Origin: Eriocheir sinensis
Taxonomy: Eukaryota; Arthropoda; Malacostraca; Decapoda; Varunidae
Length of the DNA stretch: 64,000 nucleotides
Direction: 5' to 3'
Assembly: GCF_024679095.1 (NCBI RefSeq)
Contig: NC_066552.1
Location: 13,327,923 to 13,391,922, forward strand
The notes below the pieces were generated by a model, which worked only from the letters and a program-made list of their open reading frames with translations, searched no databases and had not been told where the DNA came from. Shown one piece after another: positions 1 to 16,928 of this stretch (positions within the stretch are counted from its first letter, which is position 1; each line of letters starts with the position of its first letter). The translations under genes and the position numbers were made by a program.

Positions 1-480
1 GTGATAGTTAATATATGGAGAGTTTAAAAGCTGATTTGATTTAATTTGTCTTTTGGCATAGCGCAGAAAACGAGGAAAAAATCATTACTATATATTTTTA
101 ATCAGTATTGTAGTAGTGAAGAAGAGACGGAAGAGAAAAAAGTGAGGCTGATAGTTTACATATTAATAACAGTTTAAAAGCGGATTTGATTTAATTTTGC
201 TTTTGGCATAGCGCAGAAAACGAAGAAAACATCATTACTATATATTTTTAATCAGTATTGTAGTAGTGAAGAAGAGACGGGAGAGAAAAAAGTGAGGCTG
301 ATAGTTCATATATTAATAACAGTTTAAAAGCGGATTTGATTTAATTTGTCTTTTGGCATAGCGCAGAAAACGAGGAAAAAATCATTACTATATATTTTTA
401 ATCAGTATTGTAGTAGTGAGCAAGAAAAGGGAGAGAAAAAAGTGAGGCTGATAGTTCATATATTACTAACAGTTTAAAGG
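1..480. repeat. 150-bp tandem repeat, about 3.2 copies
   Basis: A unit of about 150 bp recurs at positions near 31, 181 and 331, recognisable by CTTTTGGCATAGCGCAGAAA and a GTGAGGCTGATAGTT boundary. Copies differ by only a few bases. The array begins at the window edge, so it probably extends to the left. It is AT-rich and I see no coding potential. Confidence 0.9.
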
Positions 481-1720
481 CTGATTTGACCCTTAGTTGT
501 TTGGGGGGCACAATTCAAAAAGCAAGAAAAAAACAAAACATTAACACATTTTTTTACATTAGTGAAGTAAATAGGAAAAGTAAGAGATGAAACTGGTATT
601 CCATTATATTACCAGTTCAAACCTCAATTAAAGTCTCATTTGACCCCGGTGGTGATCTTGACCCTCGCGAATAGGGGCGTGACATGACTCTCTCTACTTC
701 CATGTTCTACTTTTAGTCATTAGTCGATCAGTGAATTCAAAGACACCACTTAAAGTAACACTACAAACACCCACTTAAATGACACCCCAAAAGAACCCAT
801 TGCTACTTATCTCTTACAATTATCTTTATTATTATTGTGGGTGATATTTTCTTAAGGTTCAGTCTTTTCAAATCGAATATCCATTTGAATTCACTGCCTT
901 AGATGAAGCTTTTGTGCCGTAGCTGTCACGTGTTGGATGTAACATGTTGTGACGTGTCCCAGCATGTTGTTACTGGCGGCTTGTTGTATCGTGTTGGTAT
1001 ATTGTTGCTCTTGTTGATAGTTGTTGCTCTTGTTGATGTTGTTGTTGTCCACGTGAACATTTTTATTACTGTTGTTGTTTTGATTCTTTTTTTGTCCGAG
1101 TCTTGTGTGTTTTTCAGGGTCTGTCAGCTGGGTTATGTCTTGGTCTGGGTCTTGGCTAAGGTTCAGTACAATGGTTCTAGAAGAGGAAGGAAAGAAAAAT
1201 TATATAGTGTTAATTTATTAAAGAAAAACAGTATCATAAGTAATTAATAAATGCAAAATAGATTAATAAAAATATACAGCGAAATCATAAATATAAAAAA
1301 GCCTACAGACGCTATAGGCTTTACGTAAAAGAAGAAAATGAATAGAAAATAAAGAAAAAACAAGAAAAAAATATATAGTGTCAATTTTCATAAACAACAA
1401 AAGAAAAAATGAAAATAATAAGTTAATGATAAAGAATACGAAGAGAAAGAAGAATAACAAGCAATAAATATCGTTTCATAATAATAATAATAACAATAAT
1501 AAGAATAAGACTAATCGAGTACACTTTCCCATACTAAACCTTCCTTAAGAACCATTGTATGTACGTCAACCTTCATAAACCAAGGCCAAGATACGAACTA
1601 ACAGACTGCCAGACCCCAACACATAAGCTCTCGGCACACACTGTTCACGCTACCTTCGAGAACAAGCCCCGCCCACAACCCTGCAACCACCAATAAGAAC
1701 CACGCATGCGGCCTGAGGTT
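481..1720. other. AT-rich unique DNA, no gene recognised
   Basis: Mostly AT-rich single-copy DNA with a T-rich stretch at 900-1130 and an A-rich stretch at 1180-1510. A 114-codon open frame at 903-1247 is low-complexity Val/Leu and resembles no family I know. I see no convincing exon, RNA gene or transposon end. Confidence 0.5.
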
Positions 1721-1725
1721 TAGTG

Positions 1726-1780
1726 GGAGGGGGCGTGGCTTGTGATGTGATTGGCCCGCGCTGGGAAAGGGGGCGGGGCT
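1726..1780. promoter_or_regulatory. GC-box and inverted CCAAT cluster, promoter-like
   Basis: Two GC-box type motifs (GGGGGCGTGG near 1729-1739 and GGGGGCGGGGC at 1769-1779) flank an inverted CCAAT box (ATTGG, 1750-1754). The surroundings (1600-1830) are far more GC-rich than the flanks. The arrangement resembles a TATA-less promoter, but no gene start is recognised beside it, so this is an inference from motifs alone. Confidence 0.25.
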
Positions 1781-2183
1781 TGTCTTCGAAGGTGGTGTGT
1801 TTTGCCTAGCCCAGAGCTCCCGCATGTCCCTCCTTGGCTAACACTGCATGTCTCTTTGGGCAGTGGAGGGGAACGCAAAGAAAAACTGTCTAAAGTCAAG
1901 CAAAAAAAGGTCATTGATTTTTCCAACCCAATCGGTCACTCATTACATCAAGTGACGAGAGATCATTTAACTTAAGAGTCCAGTTAGTGATGAGGATGTT
2001 GAGCTTTTAACTATATTGCATTAGTGTTGAATAAGAGAGAATATGAGAGAGAAAGTCACAGTATTATAAAAGGAGACGAATTGGGAACAGTGAGATTTCC
2101 GAATGAGTTGTTTCAGCAAAAGTTCTTCCACTGTTTAAAAAGTTGAAAACACACACGACTGTAGCGAGTGCGATGGTTAAAAC

Positions 2184-2191
2184 GTGTGTGT

Positions 2192-2281
<90 letters not shown>

Positions 2282-2310
2282 ATGTTAGGGATGTCAATGA
2301 AAATACAACA

Positions 2311-2391
<81 letters not shown>

Positions 2392-2407
2392 GAAATAATA
2401 ATAAAAT

Positions 2408-2491
<84 letters not shown>

Positions 2492-2760
2492 GATCCAGAA
2501 CAAAAAAAAAACAATAGAAAAAGGAATACATGAAACAAAAGAAAAAAAAGAAAAAAAAAAGAAGAAAGATGAAACCTTCCCTTTAAAATATTGGTGGTGG
2601 TGGTGATGGTGGTGGTGGTGGTGGTGGTGATGATGGTGGTGGTGGTGGTGGTGATGCTGGTAAGGGGAAAGTTACAAGCCATCACCACCACCACCACCAC
2701 CAAAATCATCACCACCACCCCCTCCACCACCACCTCCAAATTACCCTCCGGCTCAGATAT
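2184..2760. repeat. Compound microsatellite cluster (GT, AAT, AG, GGT, CAC)
   Basis: In order: (GT)n about 2184-2280, (AAT)n about 2312-2405, (AG)n about 2410-2488 with one GATA interruption, A-rich 2500-2570, (GGT)n about 2592-2656 and (CAC)n about 2680-2742. The last two are inverted complements separated by about 25 bp and could fold into a hairpin. All open frames here are microsatellite artefacts. Confidence 0.95.
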
Positions 2761-3019
2761 AATTGCACCCTCATTTCCACGTGGGTTATATGTAATTAGA
2801 AGCATCATTGCCCTTGCTAATGATATGCATGGCGTCCAACTTTGGGCCAAGGGCGGAGAATGGGAACTTGGAGCGGGCTAATTTTTTTTATAGTATGGGA
2901 AGCAACTCAAGGGCATAACAACAACAATAATAATAATAATAGAGAAAAAATGCCTGTATAAAAATCGTAGGCCTATAGATGAGTGGTCAAAAGAGAGGTC
3001 AATATGAGGTGGAACTATT

Positions 3020-4050
<1,031 letters not shown>

Positions 4051-4059
4051 TCCTAGTGT

Positions 4060-4965
4060 TGCCTCTACTATAGTTTGCATCAGTCTCCCCCCCCCCTAGT
4101 TGCATCTCCTAGCCGTGTGTTGCGCCGTTTATAATTACTAACGAGATGGACTGTCTTAGCTGCCTTGGTTACTGAGAACTACTACCACTTAACTAAACTC
4201 CCTCTACATTTTAACCAGTGTTTGTGCAAGGTCAGTCAAGTAAACTCTAGGGACCTAACTTGCCACATTTCATTAGTCCGTAGCCAATATATTTTTCTCT
4301 TAGACATTTTTTTACTACCTAACTATTGCCTTGCTAAACGAGATGTAACGTAGACTTAAAGTACAAAGAAAATGCTCAGTATTGTCTTGCCTGTTGTTGT
4401 GTTGCCCAAGTGGATTTTGAAACAAGTGATTTGATTTAGAGTTTCAGTGAGAGATTTGATATATGAATAGTCATGGATTTTCAAAGAGCTGTTCTCCTCA
4501 CAGTCAGAAGCCTCAAGCCAGTCAGTCATTGTTGCTGTGTTGGAGAGATGAAGGCAGCCTAAAAAAGCATAGAGGCGGCTACAGGGCTTTACATGCACAT
4601 TAGAGCCCATGTCACAGGAACACATGTCTTGGTATCTCCTGCTGCGGCCTCCCAACCAGACGAGTGAAGCGAGTTATTATGTAGAGTCACTCCACGCCTC
4701 TGTCCTCTGCCCCAAGATGGTGATGCAGGCCTTAGTTAAGTGTCACGTATTGCCCTGTTTCTGGAGTTAAGGTTAGGTCAGGTTTGAGGTTTGTGAGTAC
4801 GGGTTTATATAACTTAGGACGTCTTTTCTTCTACGGTTCTAGTGAGAAATCTGATTATATGAGTTTTACTAATACTCTAAAATTTAATGTCAGTGAAGTA
4901 GCGTTTTGTATAATCTGATGGTATTTTTTTTCTTTTTACGTTTCCGCCTATGGCTGGGGTAAGTT
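4060..4965. other. Unique DNA with one half of a 120-bp duplication
   Basis: Non-repetitive sequence with a 99-codon - strand open frame (4356-4655) that I do not recognise and that has no clear splice context. The part at about 4805-4925 (CTTCTACGGTTCTAGTGAGAAAT) recurs in diverged form at about 5268-5425 on the other side of the SINE, so this is a local duplication with the SINE between the copies. Confidence 0.45.
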
Positions 4966-5256
4966 TTCTTGGTGGGGCCTGATGGTCGGCCCCAGCCCGT
5001 TGTGGCGCAGGCAAGTGTTTAGAGTGACGCCATCTTGCTTGGCTCTGCTGCCCCTGGCGCCCATCAATGGGACTCTCTTTTAGAAAGGGAATTTAAAGTC
5101 CGGGTTGATAGGTGGCCTTCAGGACAGCATGTGGGCAGTCTTAGGCCACTCGGCGGTGACTGAAAAATCCCAGCTTGTGGCACCGGGCGGGGCGCGAACC
5201 CGCGTCGTCCTGGACGCGCCGCCGCCACGCCAACCACTTGGCCACCGCCTCCCTGT
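4966..5256 (-). mobile_element. tRNA-derived SINE, copy 1
   Basis: On the - strand the 5' end reads as a tRNA-like head, with an A-box region (GGCCAAGTGGTTGGCGTGG, about 5230-5250) and a B box (GGTTCGCGCCC, about 5188-5198). A body containing GTCACCGCCGAGTGGCCTAAG follows, then a 3' part ending GGGGCCGACCATCAGGCCCC. The same order recurs at 26835-27118, 36095-36335 (inverted) and 57619-57705 (3' end only), which shows a dispersed family. It is not a functional tRNA gene. Confidence 0.85.
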
Positions 5257-5534
5257 TGGAGGGCCCATATAGATTAGAGCGTCTTTTCCACTACGTTTCC
5301 AGTGAGAAATTTGTTTATGTGAGTTTTTAATACTATTAAGCGCCGGTGATAAGGTTGAAATAAGGTTGAAGTCACCGTGGGACAAAGGGCAGAGACGTGG
5401 AGCGGCGTTCTATATAATCTGTCGGTGCGGACGCCTGGCAGAGACCCCCGAGACATTTGCTCCCGTGCCGCCGCCGCCAACTGACAGTGTTCGGTGGAGT
5501 GTGTTTCTTACTGTTTTCTCTTGTTCTTTGCTAG

Positions 5535-5567
5535 GAGAGAACCTGACTCAGATGTTAATGTCGAGAG
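5535..5567 (+). other. Possible small exon (33 nt), unassigned
   Basis: A strong polypyrimidine tract with CTAG directly precedes it (5506-5534) and GTAAGA follows (5568). The open frame ends in phase 1, which would join correctly to the proposed microexon at 6747. It encodes about 11 residues (ENLTQMLMSRG), not an obvious signal peptide, so membership of the Ly6 gene is speculative. Confidence 0.15.
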
Positions 5568-5704
5568 GTAAGAAAGGTGTGCAGTCCAACCCTCCTTCCT
5601 CAGCTACCTTGTGTGACCACCAGCAGGCTACACACACGTCGCTCGCTGACTGACCTGACCTCTTGATGAATGACCTGACCTCGTGGTTGTGTGTGTGTCC
5701 CTCC

Positions 5705-6680
<976 letters not shown>

Positions 6681-6746
6681 TTCCCTTCGCTGTAGACCTG
6701 CTCCGTCCCCCGTCAAGGAATTAACATCATTTCCGTGTTGTTTCAG

Positions 6747-6758
6747 GTGGCGGAGATG
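6747..6758 (+). CDS. Possible 12-nt microexon of the Ly6 gene
   Basis: TGTTGTTTCAG ends at 6746 and GTGAGTGTG begins at 6759, leaving a 12-nt segment GTGGCGGAGATG. In phase 1 it encodes Gly-Gly-Asp and joins to the exon at 11743 without a stop, adding a short linker before the first cysteine. A multiple of three with both sites near consensus is suggestive, but so short a match can occur by chance. Confidence 0.25.
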
Positions 6759-6911
6759 GTGAGTGTGTGGCCCCTCGTCTCTAGATCTGAGGCGGGTGTA
6801 TGGGTAGAGACACGGGCGGGAGGGAGGGTGTGAGTGAGCTGGTTGTGCTTCTACCGTGCTGTGTGTTAGTGGCTCCCCTTAGCGGCTACGTGGGGGGACG
6901 AAGCTCTTGTG

Positions 6912-7426
6912 TTCTTATACGTATCGACGCTTCAGTTCGCCTGTTTGAAAAGCCTCTCGTAGAAGTTTTGCTGGGCTTTCCATGAACTGTTTTTATATTC
7001 TAGCGATAGTTTGATGCATCTATACCAGGGGCGGGCAGTGAGACTTTCGGGAGCTGGCCGCGGGCCGGAGTGAGAAACGAGAACCCCAGAGTAAAAAAAA
7101 GTGGTGTCCTTTTTTTAATTAAACCGGACAATCAGATCTCAAAAGGAACAGACTGTCTTTAAAAGGACAGACCTGGGAAGGGTGAGGTGAGGGGAGCAGT
7201 CTTGCCTAACAGTATTTGCCAGCAGATGTTGTTTGGCATTCTTTTCGGGGGTTTTGCTGGTGCCGAGACGGACGCTAGGCCTTCATGGGCAAGGTATGGC
7301 CCGCGGGCCGTAGGTTGCCCGCCCCTGATCTATACCTTGAATGGGAGATAAACACAATTGGAAGCCCGGTTAATCTTCTCTGCGGTCTTGGAAAACAGTC
7401 GTAATGGGAGCCCGATACGTTTAAGA
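6912..7426. mobile_element. Inverted-repeat element, one-unit copy, split by a hAT MITE
   Basis: The left end (6912-6929, TTCTTATACGTATCG) and right end (7411-7426, CCCGATACGTTTAAGA) are inverted copies of the termini seen at 32546-33158. The interior carries one satellite unit: GTTTGAAAAGCCTCTCGT, then GGCTTTCC, GATAGTTTGATGCATC, then CGGTTAATCTTCTCTG. Removing the nested hAT and one target copy leaves about 206 bp, a single-unit version of the family. Confidence 0.75.
7026..7327. mobile_element. hAT-type MITE with perfect 8-bp target duplication
   Basis: The element is 302 bp and begins CAGGGGCGGGCA; its last 12 bases are the exact inverted complement TGCCCGCCCCTG. It is flanked on both sides by ATCTATAC (7018-7025 and 7328-7335). 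An 8-bp duplication with CAGGGG-type ends is the signature of hAT transposons. It has no transposase frame, so it is non-autonomous, and its clean duplication suggests recent insertion. Confidence 0.9.
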
Positions 7427-7427
7427 C

Positions 7428-8555
7428 TATGGACTAATGTTTGGCCGTGGTGTTCTAGGTTAGATGGAAGGCTATGCCCCGTTCACCCAAGCGGCTCTCT
7501 GTCTGTCCTGTCCTAACTCATCTTTGCTGGAACAGTGCTTGGCGGGCTTTCTTTTTTTGTTTCTTGTGTTTTCTCGCCCTTGATCTGTTGCCATTGCTGT
7601 AAAAATAGTGAATTTGTATTGATACAATTTTTCTTTATCTGGTGTTTACGATTGAAGTAAAAAAGAATCTCAAAACCTTGCCTAAATAGAGTATCAGAAC
7701 GCACCAGTCATGACTTGAGTGTTGTCTATCGCGTGGTTGACAGAAGCGCTGGACGCGGGTATAGCTTATGAAGGGGAGCTGATGGGACCTAGTGGTGTGG
7801 TATTTTTGATTAAGTGTTACCTGCTAGTGAGAAACAGTGGGCCTTGACGGGGTAGGTACAGCTGTTAAAGTGCCTTAGACCGAGTGCCCGTGTGTCCGTG
7901 AACCGCGCCTGTGTCCGTGAACTATGCCCGTAGATAGAGAGACCATTGGATCCTACTACATCTATGGCTATGGTAGATATGGGACACTTCTTTTGGCTCT
8001 GATAGCTACCGCCCTGCCGCAACCATTCAGTCAGGCGGTCTAAAAACGTAATATATCACGTGGTATTGGACACAGGCCTCGGATCACGGACAGACTGACA
8101 CTCGGCCTTACGTGACCTAGTGAAGAGTGAGGTGAATTTCGTAGCGCAGATTTTGAAGTGGTGGAAGATAGCGAGCTGGAGGTGAAGTAGTATTTTTTTT
8201 AAAGAGCTTAGTGCTAGTGGGGGTGGGAATAGATGGGGTGGAGTGTTTTCTGTGCTAGATGCTACGTACAATAGGTGTTTCTGAGTGGTTTGCAAGAGTT
8301 TTACAATAGGGGAAATGGGAGAGATGGGAATTGTCTGTTCAGTGTTGGACTGTTTGACGTTGTATTGTCAATGTTGGATGCTACTTGAAATAGGAGTTAA
8401 TTTAGTGTTTTCAAGAATTTTATGCTAGTGGAAGGGGGGTGGTTGATGGGCTAGTGTGTTTTAGTATGTGGTAGAAATTGCTAATGGCAGATGGGACGGT
8501 GTGTTTTCAGTGTTAGATGCTGACTCAACTACTACTGAGCTGTCTGAGAGTGTTT
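7428..8555. other. Unique DNA, no gene recognised
   Basis: Mixed single-copy sequence with short open frames on both strands that match nothing I recognise and lack convincing splice context. The part from about 8290 contains degenerate GTGTTTT and GATGCTA motifs that look like decayed members of the following 140-bp array. Confidence 0.4.
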
Positions 8556-8559
8556 TTGA

Positions 8560-9310
8560 AGTTAGCTAGCCCTGGGTGTAGCTATGTTGGTGAAGTGTGT
8601 TTTGTGCTACTTGATATATAGGTGAAGGGAATGGAATCTAATTAAATGTTGTGTGTTAAGTGTATGTGGAGATTGCGAGGTTAGATTCTGTTCGTGGAAA
8701 AAGCTAAATAGGACTGTCTTTGAACCTAAATAGACCTGGAGTGGTTTGAGTAGAGTTTTGTACCAAACAGAGATGAAGGAATGGATTTTGATTAAATATT
8801 GTGTGTTAAGTAAATGTTGAGGTTGCTTGGGTTAGGTTACTGATGTCAGAAAGTGTTTTTAAAGTTAGTTATGACTGGAGTGGAAATAAGCAGTGTTTTG
8901 TACTAGACAGAGATGAAGGAATGGATTTTGATTAAGTGTTGTGTGTTAGATAAATGTTGTGGTTGCTTGGGTTAGGTTATTGATGTCAGAAAGTGTTTTT
9001 AAAGTTAGTTACGACTGGAGTGAACTTAAGTAGTGTTTTGTGATAGAGAAAGATGAAGGGAATGGATTTTGATTAATGTGTGTTAGGTATATGTTGTGGT
9101 TACTGATGTCAGAAAGTGTTTTTGAAGTTAGTTACGACTGCAGTGGACTTAGGAGTTTTGTGACTGTTGAAACAGATTTATAAGGTTTTCATTTTAACTC
9201 TTAGGTGTTAGATAAGGTTCTTAGGTTAGGTTCATGTTGTCTGAGAGTCATTTTTCAACTTAGGACTGGAGTGGACCTTTAGAGTGTGTTTTGAGCTAGT
9301 TGAAAAAGTG
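8560..9310. repeat. 140-bp tandem repeat, about 5 copies, diverged
   Basis: AGATGAAGG recurs at 8771, 8911 and 9051 with an exact 140-bp step, together with GTCAGAAAGTGTTTTTAAAG and GGGTTAGGTTA motifs. Outer copies are increasingly degenerate. No coding signal. Confidence 0.85.
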
Positions 9311-9439
9311 GTTAAGGGACTGGATTTTAATATATTTGGATAACGTAATGCAGTGTTTTGATGTAATGAATTTTAATGTCTTGTTTTCGTGTTAGATAAA
9401 TGTTATGGCTGCCAAGGTTAGGTTTTTGTCTTCTATAAG

Positions 9440-9745
9440 GAGTTAGATATTTAGTTAAAGTCTTAGGATTTTGAGAGGGATGCTAAATTGGGTTCATCTT
9501 ATAGGGGATGCTGCTAAATTGGGTCCATCTTCTTCATCTCATTGGTATTCTGTATATTGAGTTAGAGTTTTGGGATGCTGGGAGGGATGCTAAATTGGGT
9601 TCATCTAATGGGGGACGCTGCTAAATTGGGTCCATCTTGTTCATCTCATTGGTATTATGTATATTTAGTTAGAGTTTGGGGATGCTGGAAAAGGATGCTA
9701 AATTGGGCTCATCTAATGGGGGGACGCTGCTAAAAGGGGTTCATT
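9440..9745. repeat. About 115-bp tandem repeat, 2.5 copies
   Basis: The unit contains GATGCTAAATTGGGTTCATC and a related second half GCTGCTAAATTGGGTCCATC, so each unit is itself an internal duplication. Units begin near 9480, 9590 and 9700. Confidence 0.8.
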
Positions 9746-11090
<1,345 letters not shown>

Positions 11091-11742
11091 ATGAACTTTT
11101 TCTCATCTTACTTTTGTTTTTTTCCTCTTTTTTACGTATTTCTCCATTTTCCATTTTCATTTCCATATTTCGTTCATTTAGATTGATTTTATTTCCTCTA
11201 TAACATCTTCTCCTTCATAGATTACCTCGTTGCCTCTAACTTAACCTTTCCCTAGTGAATGTATCTTAATTTATCATATTATTTTCAATGTGTCTATTTG
11301 TGTCCTTGGCTTCATTCACCTTATCTATCATTTTTTTATACGTTTCTCCTTCTTTTTTTCTTTTTAATATTTTCTGTTTTACCTTAATTTTTCTCTCTCT
11401 TACTTTCAACCCTTCTCTCCTCCTTCTCTTCTTCCTCTACCTCCTTTTCTCCCTCTTTTCCTTCTCCATTTCAAGTTCTATATCCTTCCTCTAACTCCTC
11501 CTCCTCCTCCTCATTCTCCTACTACTTCTCTTTCTGCTCCACGTTCTTCTTCTCTCCCTCCCTCACGAATGACTCTTACTATATAGATGAATCCTTTCTT
11601 AAACTTCCTCTCTCCCTTCCATCTTTCTTTCCCTTCCTTCCTATCTCCCCTCCTTCCTTTCCTTTCCTTTCCTTTCTTCCTTTCCCTAACAGCCACCCAC
11701 CTCTCCCTCCTCTGACGCCCTCCACCCGTGCCTCTCTCCCAG
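11091..11742. other. Pyrimidine-rich DNA upstream of the Ly6 exon
   Basis: The + strand becomes progressively C/T-rich, with CTCC, CTTC and CCTTT motifs, up to the exon boundary. It is probably intron and provides the polypyrimidine tract of the acceptor at 11742. Confidence 0.6.
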
Positions 11743-13694
<1,952 letters not shown>

Positions 13695-13975
13695 GTTTAT
13701 GTTGTTTCTTTGGTCTTGTTTTCTGTTTTGTTTTTCTTCTTTTTCTTCCTCTTCTTCCTCTTCCTCCTCCTCCTTCTCCTCCTCCTTCTCCAAAGTACCC
13801 TTAACCACCACCACCACCAACAACACCACCACCACCTCCGTATGACCTCCTCCTCCTCCTCCAGAAGGGATTGCTCTGGTTGGAGGGATCATCTCTCCAA
13901 GTCTTCTCCTCCTCCTAACTTTTCTCTCCTCAAGCTTTTGCCTCCACCCTCAAGCTGTTCTCTCTCTCGCTCTCT

Positions 13976-14006
<31 letters not shown>

Positions 14007-14499
14007 GACTCCTCCTCCTCCTCCTATTTTTTCCTCTTAGTATCCAAAATTACAACCTTTCCTACTAATCCTCCTCCTCCTCTCCCTCTCCCCTCCTCCT
14101 TCTCCTCCTCCTCCTCCTCCTCCTGCCTCCAGCCCTGTAGTCAACGTTGTAATTTGTTCCTCTTTTGCTGTAGTGTTGGAACCTCTAGCACTCACATATA
14201 CACACTCCCTCGTCACTGGCACTCCCTCACGCTCCCTCTGCACTCTTCCATGCCTGCCTAGTGTTGCTGCCCACTCGCTCACTCGCTCACGCACTCTCTC
14301 ACGCCACCGTTGTTTCGTGTCCCTGTTGTGGGTGTCGTTGTCACGCTGGAGTGTTACTTGGTGTGACTGTTTTTCTCTGTTGATCTGTTTCTTTCTCTGT
14401 TTTTTGTTTGTTTGTGTTTTTGTAGTTTTTTGTTGTGGCTCTGTTTTTCTCTCCCTTTCTTTCTTTCTCTGTCTGTTTATCTATCTATCTATCTATCTT
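13695..14499. other. Pyrimidine-rich low-complexity DNA, probable 3' UTR and downstream
   Basis: TCC, TCT and CAC repeats continue past the Ly6 stop to about 14130, with T-rich DNA after that. No second gene is seen. A polyadenylation site could not be fixed. Confidence 0.5.
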
Positions 14500-15635
14500 T
14501 CTATCATAGGGTTTCGTAATTGGCAATACTGTTTCTTCTCTTGTACTTTTCTTCCCTTCCTTCCTTCCTTCCTTTCTTATTACCCAGTTCCTCTCTCTTC
14601 CTTCCTTCCTATGTATTTCTTTCTTCATCTCTCTCCTCCATTCTTTCGTTCTTTCTTTCTTTCTTAATCTCTTCTTGCCTTCCTATCCTTCCTTTCTATC
14701 TTATATTCAGATCCTCTCTCTCTTGTTTCTTTCCTATATCTCTTTTTCTTTTTCTCTCTCATTATAAACCTACGTAACTATACTAGCAATACTTATTTTT
14801 CTTCCTCTAACATATCTTCCCTTCCTTCTTTCCTTCCTTCATTATAATCAGTTCCATCTCTCTCCCTTTCTCTCTTCCTTCCTTCTATCTTTTTTCTTTC
14901 TTTCTTTTTCTCTCATTATAGACCTTCGTAACTGTAACACCAATACTTCTCAACTTCTAACATTTCTTCCCTTTCCTTCCTTCCTTCCTTATAATCAGTT
15001 CCATCTATCTTTCTCTCTTCCTTCCTTCTATCTTTTTTCTTTCTTTCTTTTTCTCTCATTAATGATCTACATAACTATAACACCAATACTTCTCAACTTC
15101 TAACATTTCTTCCCTTTCCTTCCTTCCTTCCTTATAATCAGTTCCATCTATCTTTCTCTCTTCCTTCCTTCACCTATCATTTTTCTTTCTTTCTCTCTCA
15201 TTAATGATCTACATAACTATAACACCAATACTTTTCAACTTCTAACATCTCTTCCCTTCCTTCCTTCCTTCCTTATAATCAGTTCCATCTCTCTTCCTTC
15301 ACCTATCATTTTTCTTTTCTTTTCTTTCTCTCATTATAGACCTTTCGTAACTGTGTATTCAATACTTTTCAACTTCTAACATTTCTTCCTTTCTTCCTTC
15401 CTTCCTTATAATAATACTTCTCAACTTCTAACATCTCTTCCCTTTCCTTCCTTCCTTCCTTCCTTCCTTCCTTAAATTCAGTTCATTTCTCTTATTTCTT
15501 TCCTATCTCTCTTTCTTTTTTCTCTCTCATTATAGACCTAAGTAACTATAACACCAATACTTAACAAATTCTGGCATCTCTTCCCTTCCTTCTTCCTCCT
15601 TTCCTTCCTTATAATCAATTCCACCTCTCTCTCTT
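14500..15635. repeat. Tandem repeat of about 110-140 bp, 7-8 copies, pyrimidine-rich
   Basis: The motifs ATAATCAGTTCCATCT, TTTCTCTCATTA, GATCTACATAACTATAACAC and TTCTCAACTTCTAACAT recur in the same order from about 14560 to 15615, with unit length varying through CTTC runs. Confidence 0.85.
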
Positions 15636-16928
15636 CCCTTCCCTTGTATGCGTCACGCTTACCACCACCACCACCGCCACTAACACCACCACCACCACCA
15701 CCACCACCGCCTCTGTTTGCTGTCTGTTGTGCTCCCCGTCGTCAGCTAGCTTGTCTGTGTTCCACCTTGAGCCGCGAGCCCAAAACACCGTCTGTCTGCG
15801 GCTCGGCAACAAACTCCCTCAAATGACTAACATATACCTCGAGAGACTTTTTGCAGGTATAAAGGAACGGTGCGACCTTTTTTTCAACTAGTATTTTTTG
15901 CCCCCTCCCCGACATGCATAAGACCCTTTGACCCGATCTGACCTGACCCAATTTGATCCCTTTTGGCAGTTGATGCTTTTTCTGATACTAGCTCCTTTTC
16001 CAAGCCCCCTAGATCCCAAAAAGTCCCTGATACCAGTCCTTAGTCCCCCTGAAGTCCACTTAGCCCCTTCCAGTCCCATCCCAGTCCCTTCCAGACCCCA
16101 AATCTATCCCCCACTGTTAATTCTAGCCTTCTTACGACCATATTTCCAGTCCCGTTAAGCCTATGCAGTCCCAATCAGCCCCTTTCAGTCCCCTCCAGTC
16201 CCTTCCAGACCCCAACTGTTATCCATACTGTTGGTTCTAACCTTTCTAACTATCATATCTCAAGTTTCAGTCCCTTTTCAGACCCCAGGAAGCCCAATTT
16301 CCAGTCCCCAGTCCCAACACACTCCCCTCCTAGCCCCATCAGTCCTCTTAAGGCCTTAACTATATCTAACTCTATTCTAGTTCTTTTTGTTACTATATGC
16401 TCAGTTCTAGTCCCTTATCAGTCCCAAAGGAGCCTCAATAGCCCCTTTCTAGCTCTCATCAGCCCAACTCAGCCCCCCCTAACTTTCCCTTACTGTGAAT
16501 TTTAGCATTTTTCACAACCATGTCCTCAACTTTAGTCCCAAAGGAGCCTCCACAGCCCCTTTCTAGCCCCTCATCAGCCCCTTATCAGTCCCAAAGGAGC
16601 CTCAATAGCCCCTTTCTAGCCCCTCATCAGCCCCATCAGCCCCACAAAGCCCCGCCACAGTCAGTCACATGCATGGCCAGAGACGCATGACAGCCGGTGT
16701 TGGACTCGCCTCGCCACGACGTTGTCACAGTGAACGTTTCTGTCTGAACGTTTGTTTATTTCTAAGCCACACAAACGTTGCCCCCCTCGCTCCCCTCCTG
16801 CCCTCCCCACGTTGTTGGCCTCTGTGACCTGACCCAAGCCTGATTTGACCCCCCCGAGGAGATGTTGTCTGGAGGCTTGACCGTCGTCGTGGTATGCGGA
16901 GTAACAGAATAGAAGAGTTTGGTTAGGT
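15636..16928. other. C-rich degenerate repeats, no gene recognised
   Basis: CAC repeats at 15660-15710 lie beside a short unique part. From about 15900 to 16640 there are many degenerate copies of CAGTCCC, AGCCCC and CAAAGGAGCCTCAATAGCCC. The part from 16650 is unique, with GACCTGACCC motifs that recur near 17740. I find no supported exon. Confidence 0.45.

Noticed and set aside
5188..5250. A tRNA gene on the - strand
   Set aside because: A and B boxes are present, but the same head occurs in several dispersed copies with a conserved non-tRNA body, so it is a SINE.
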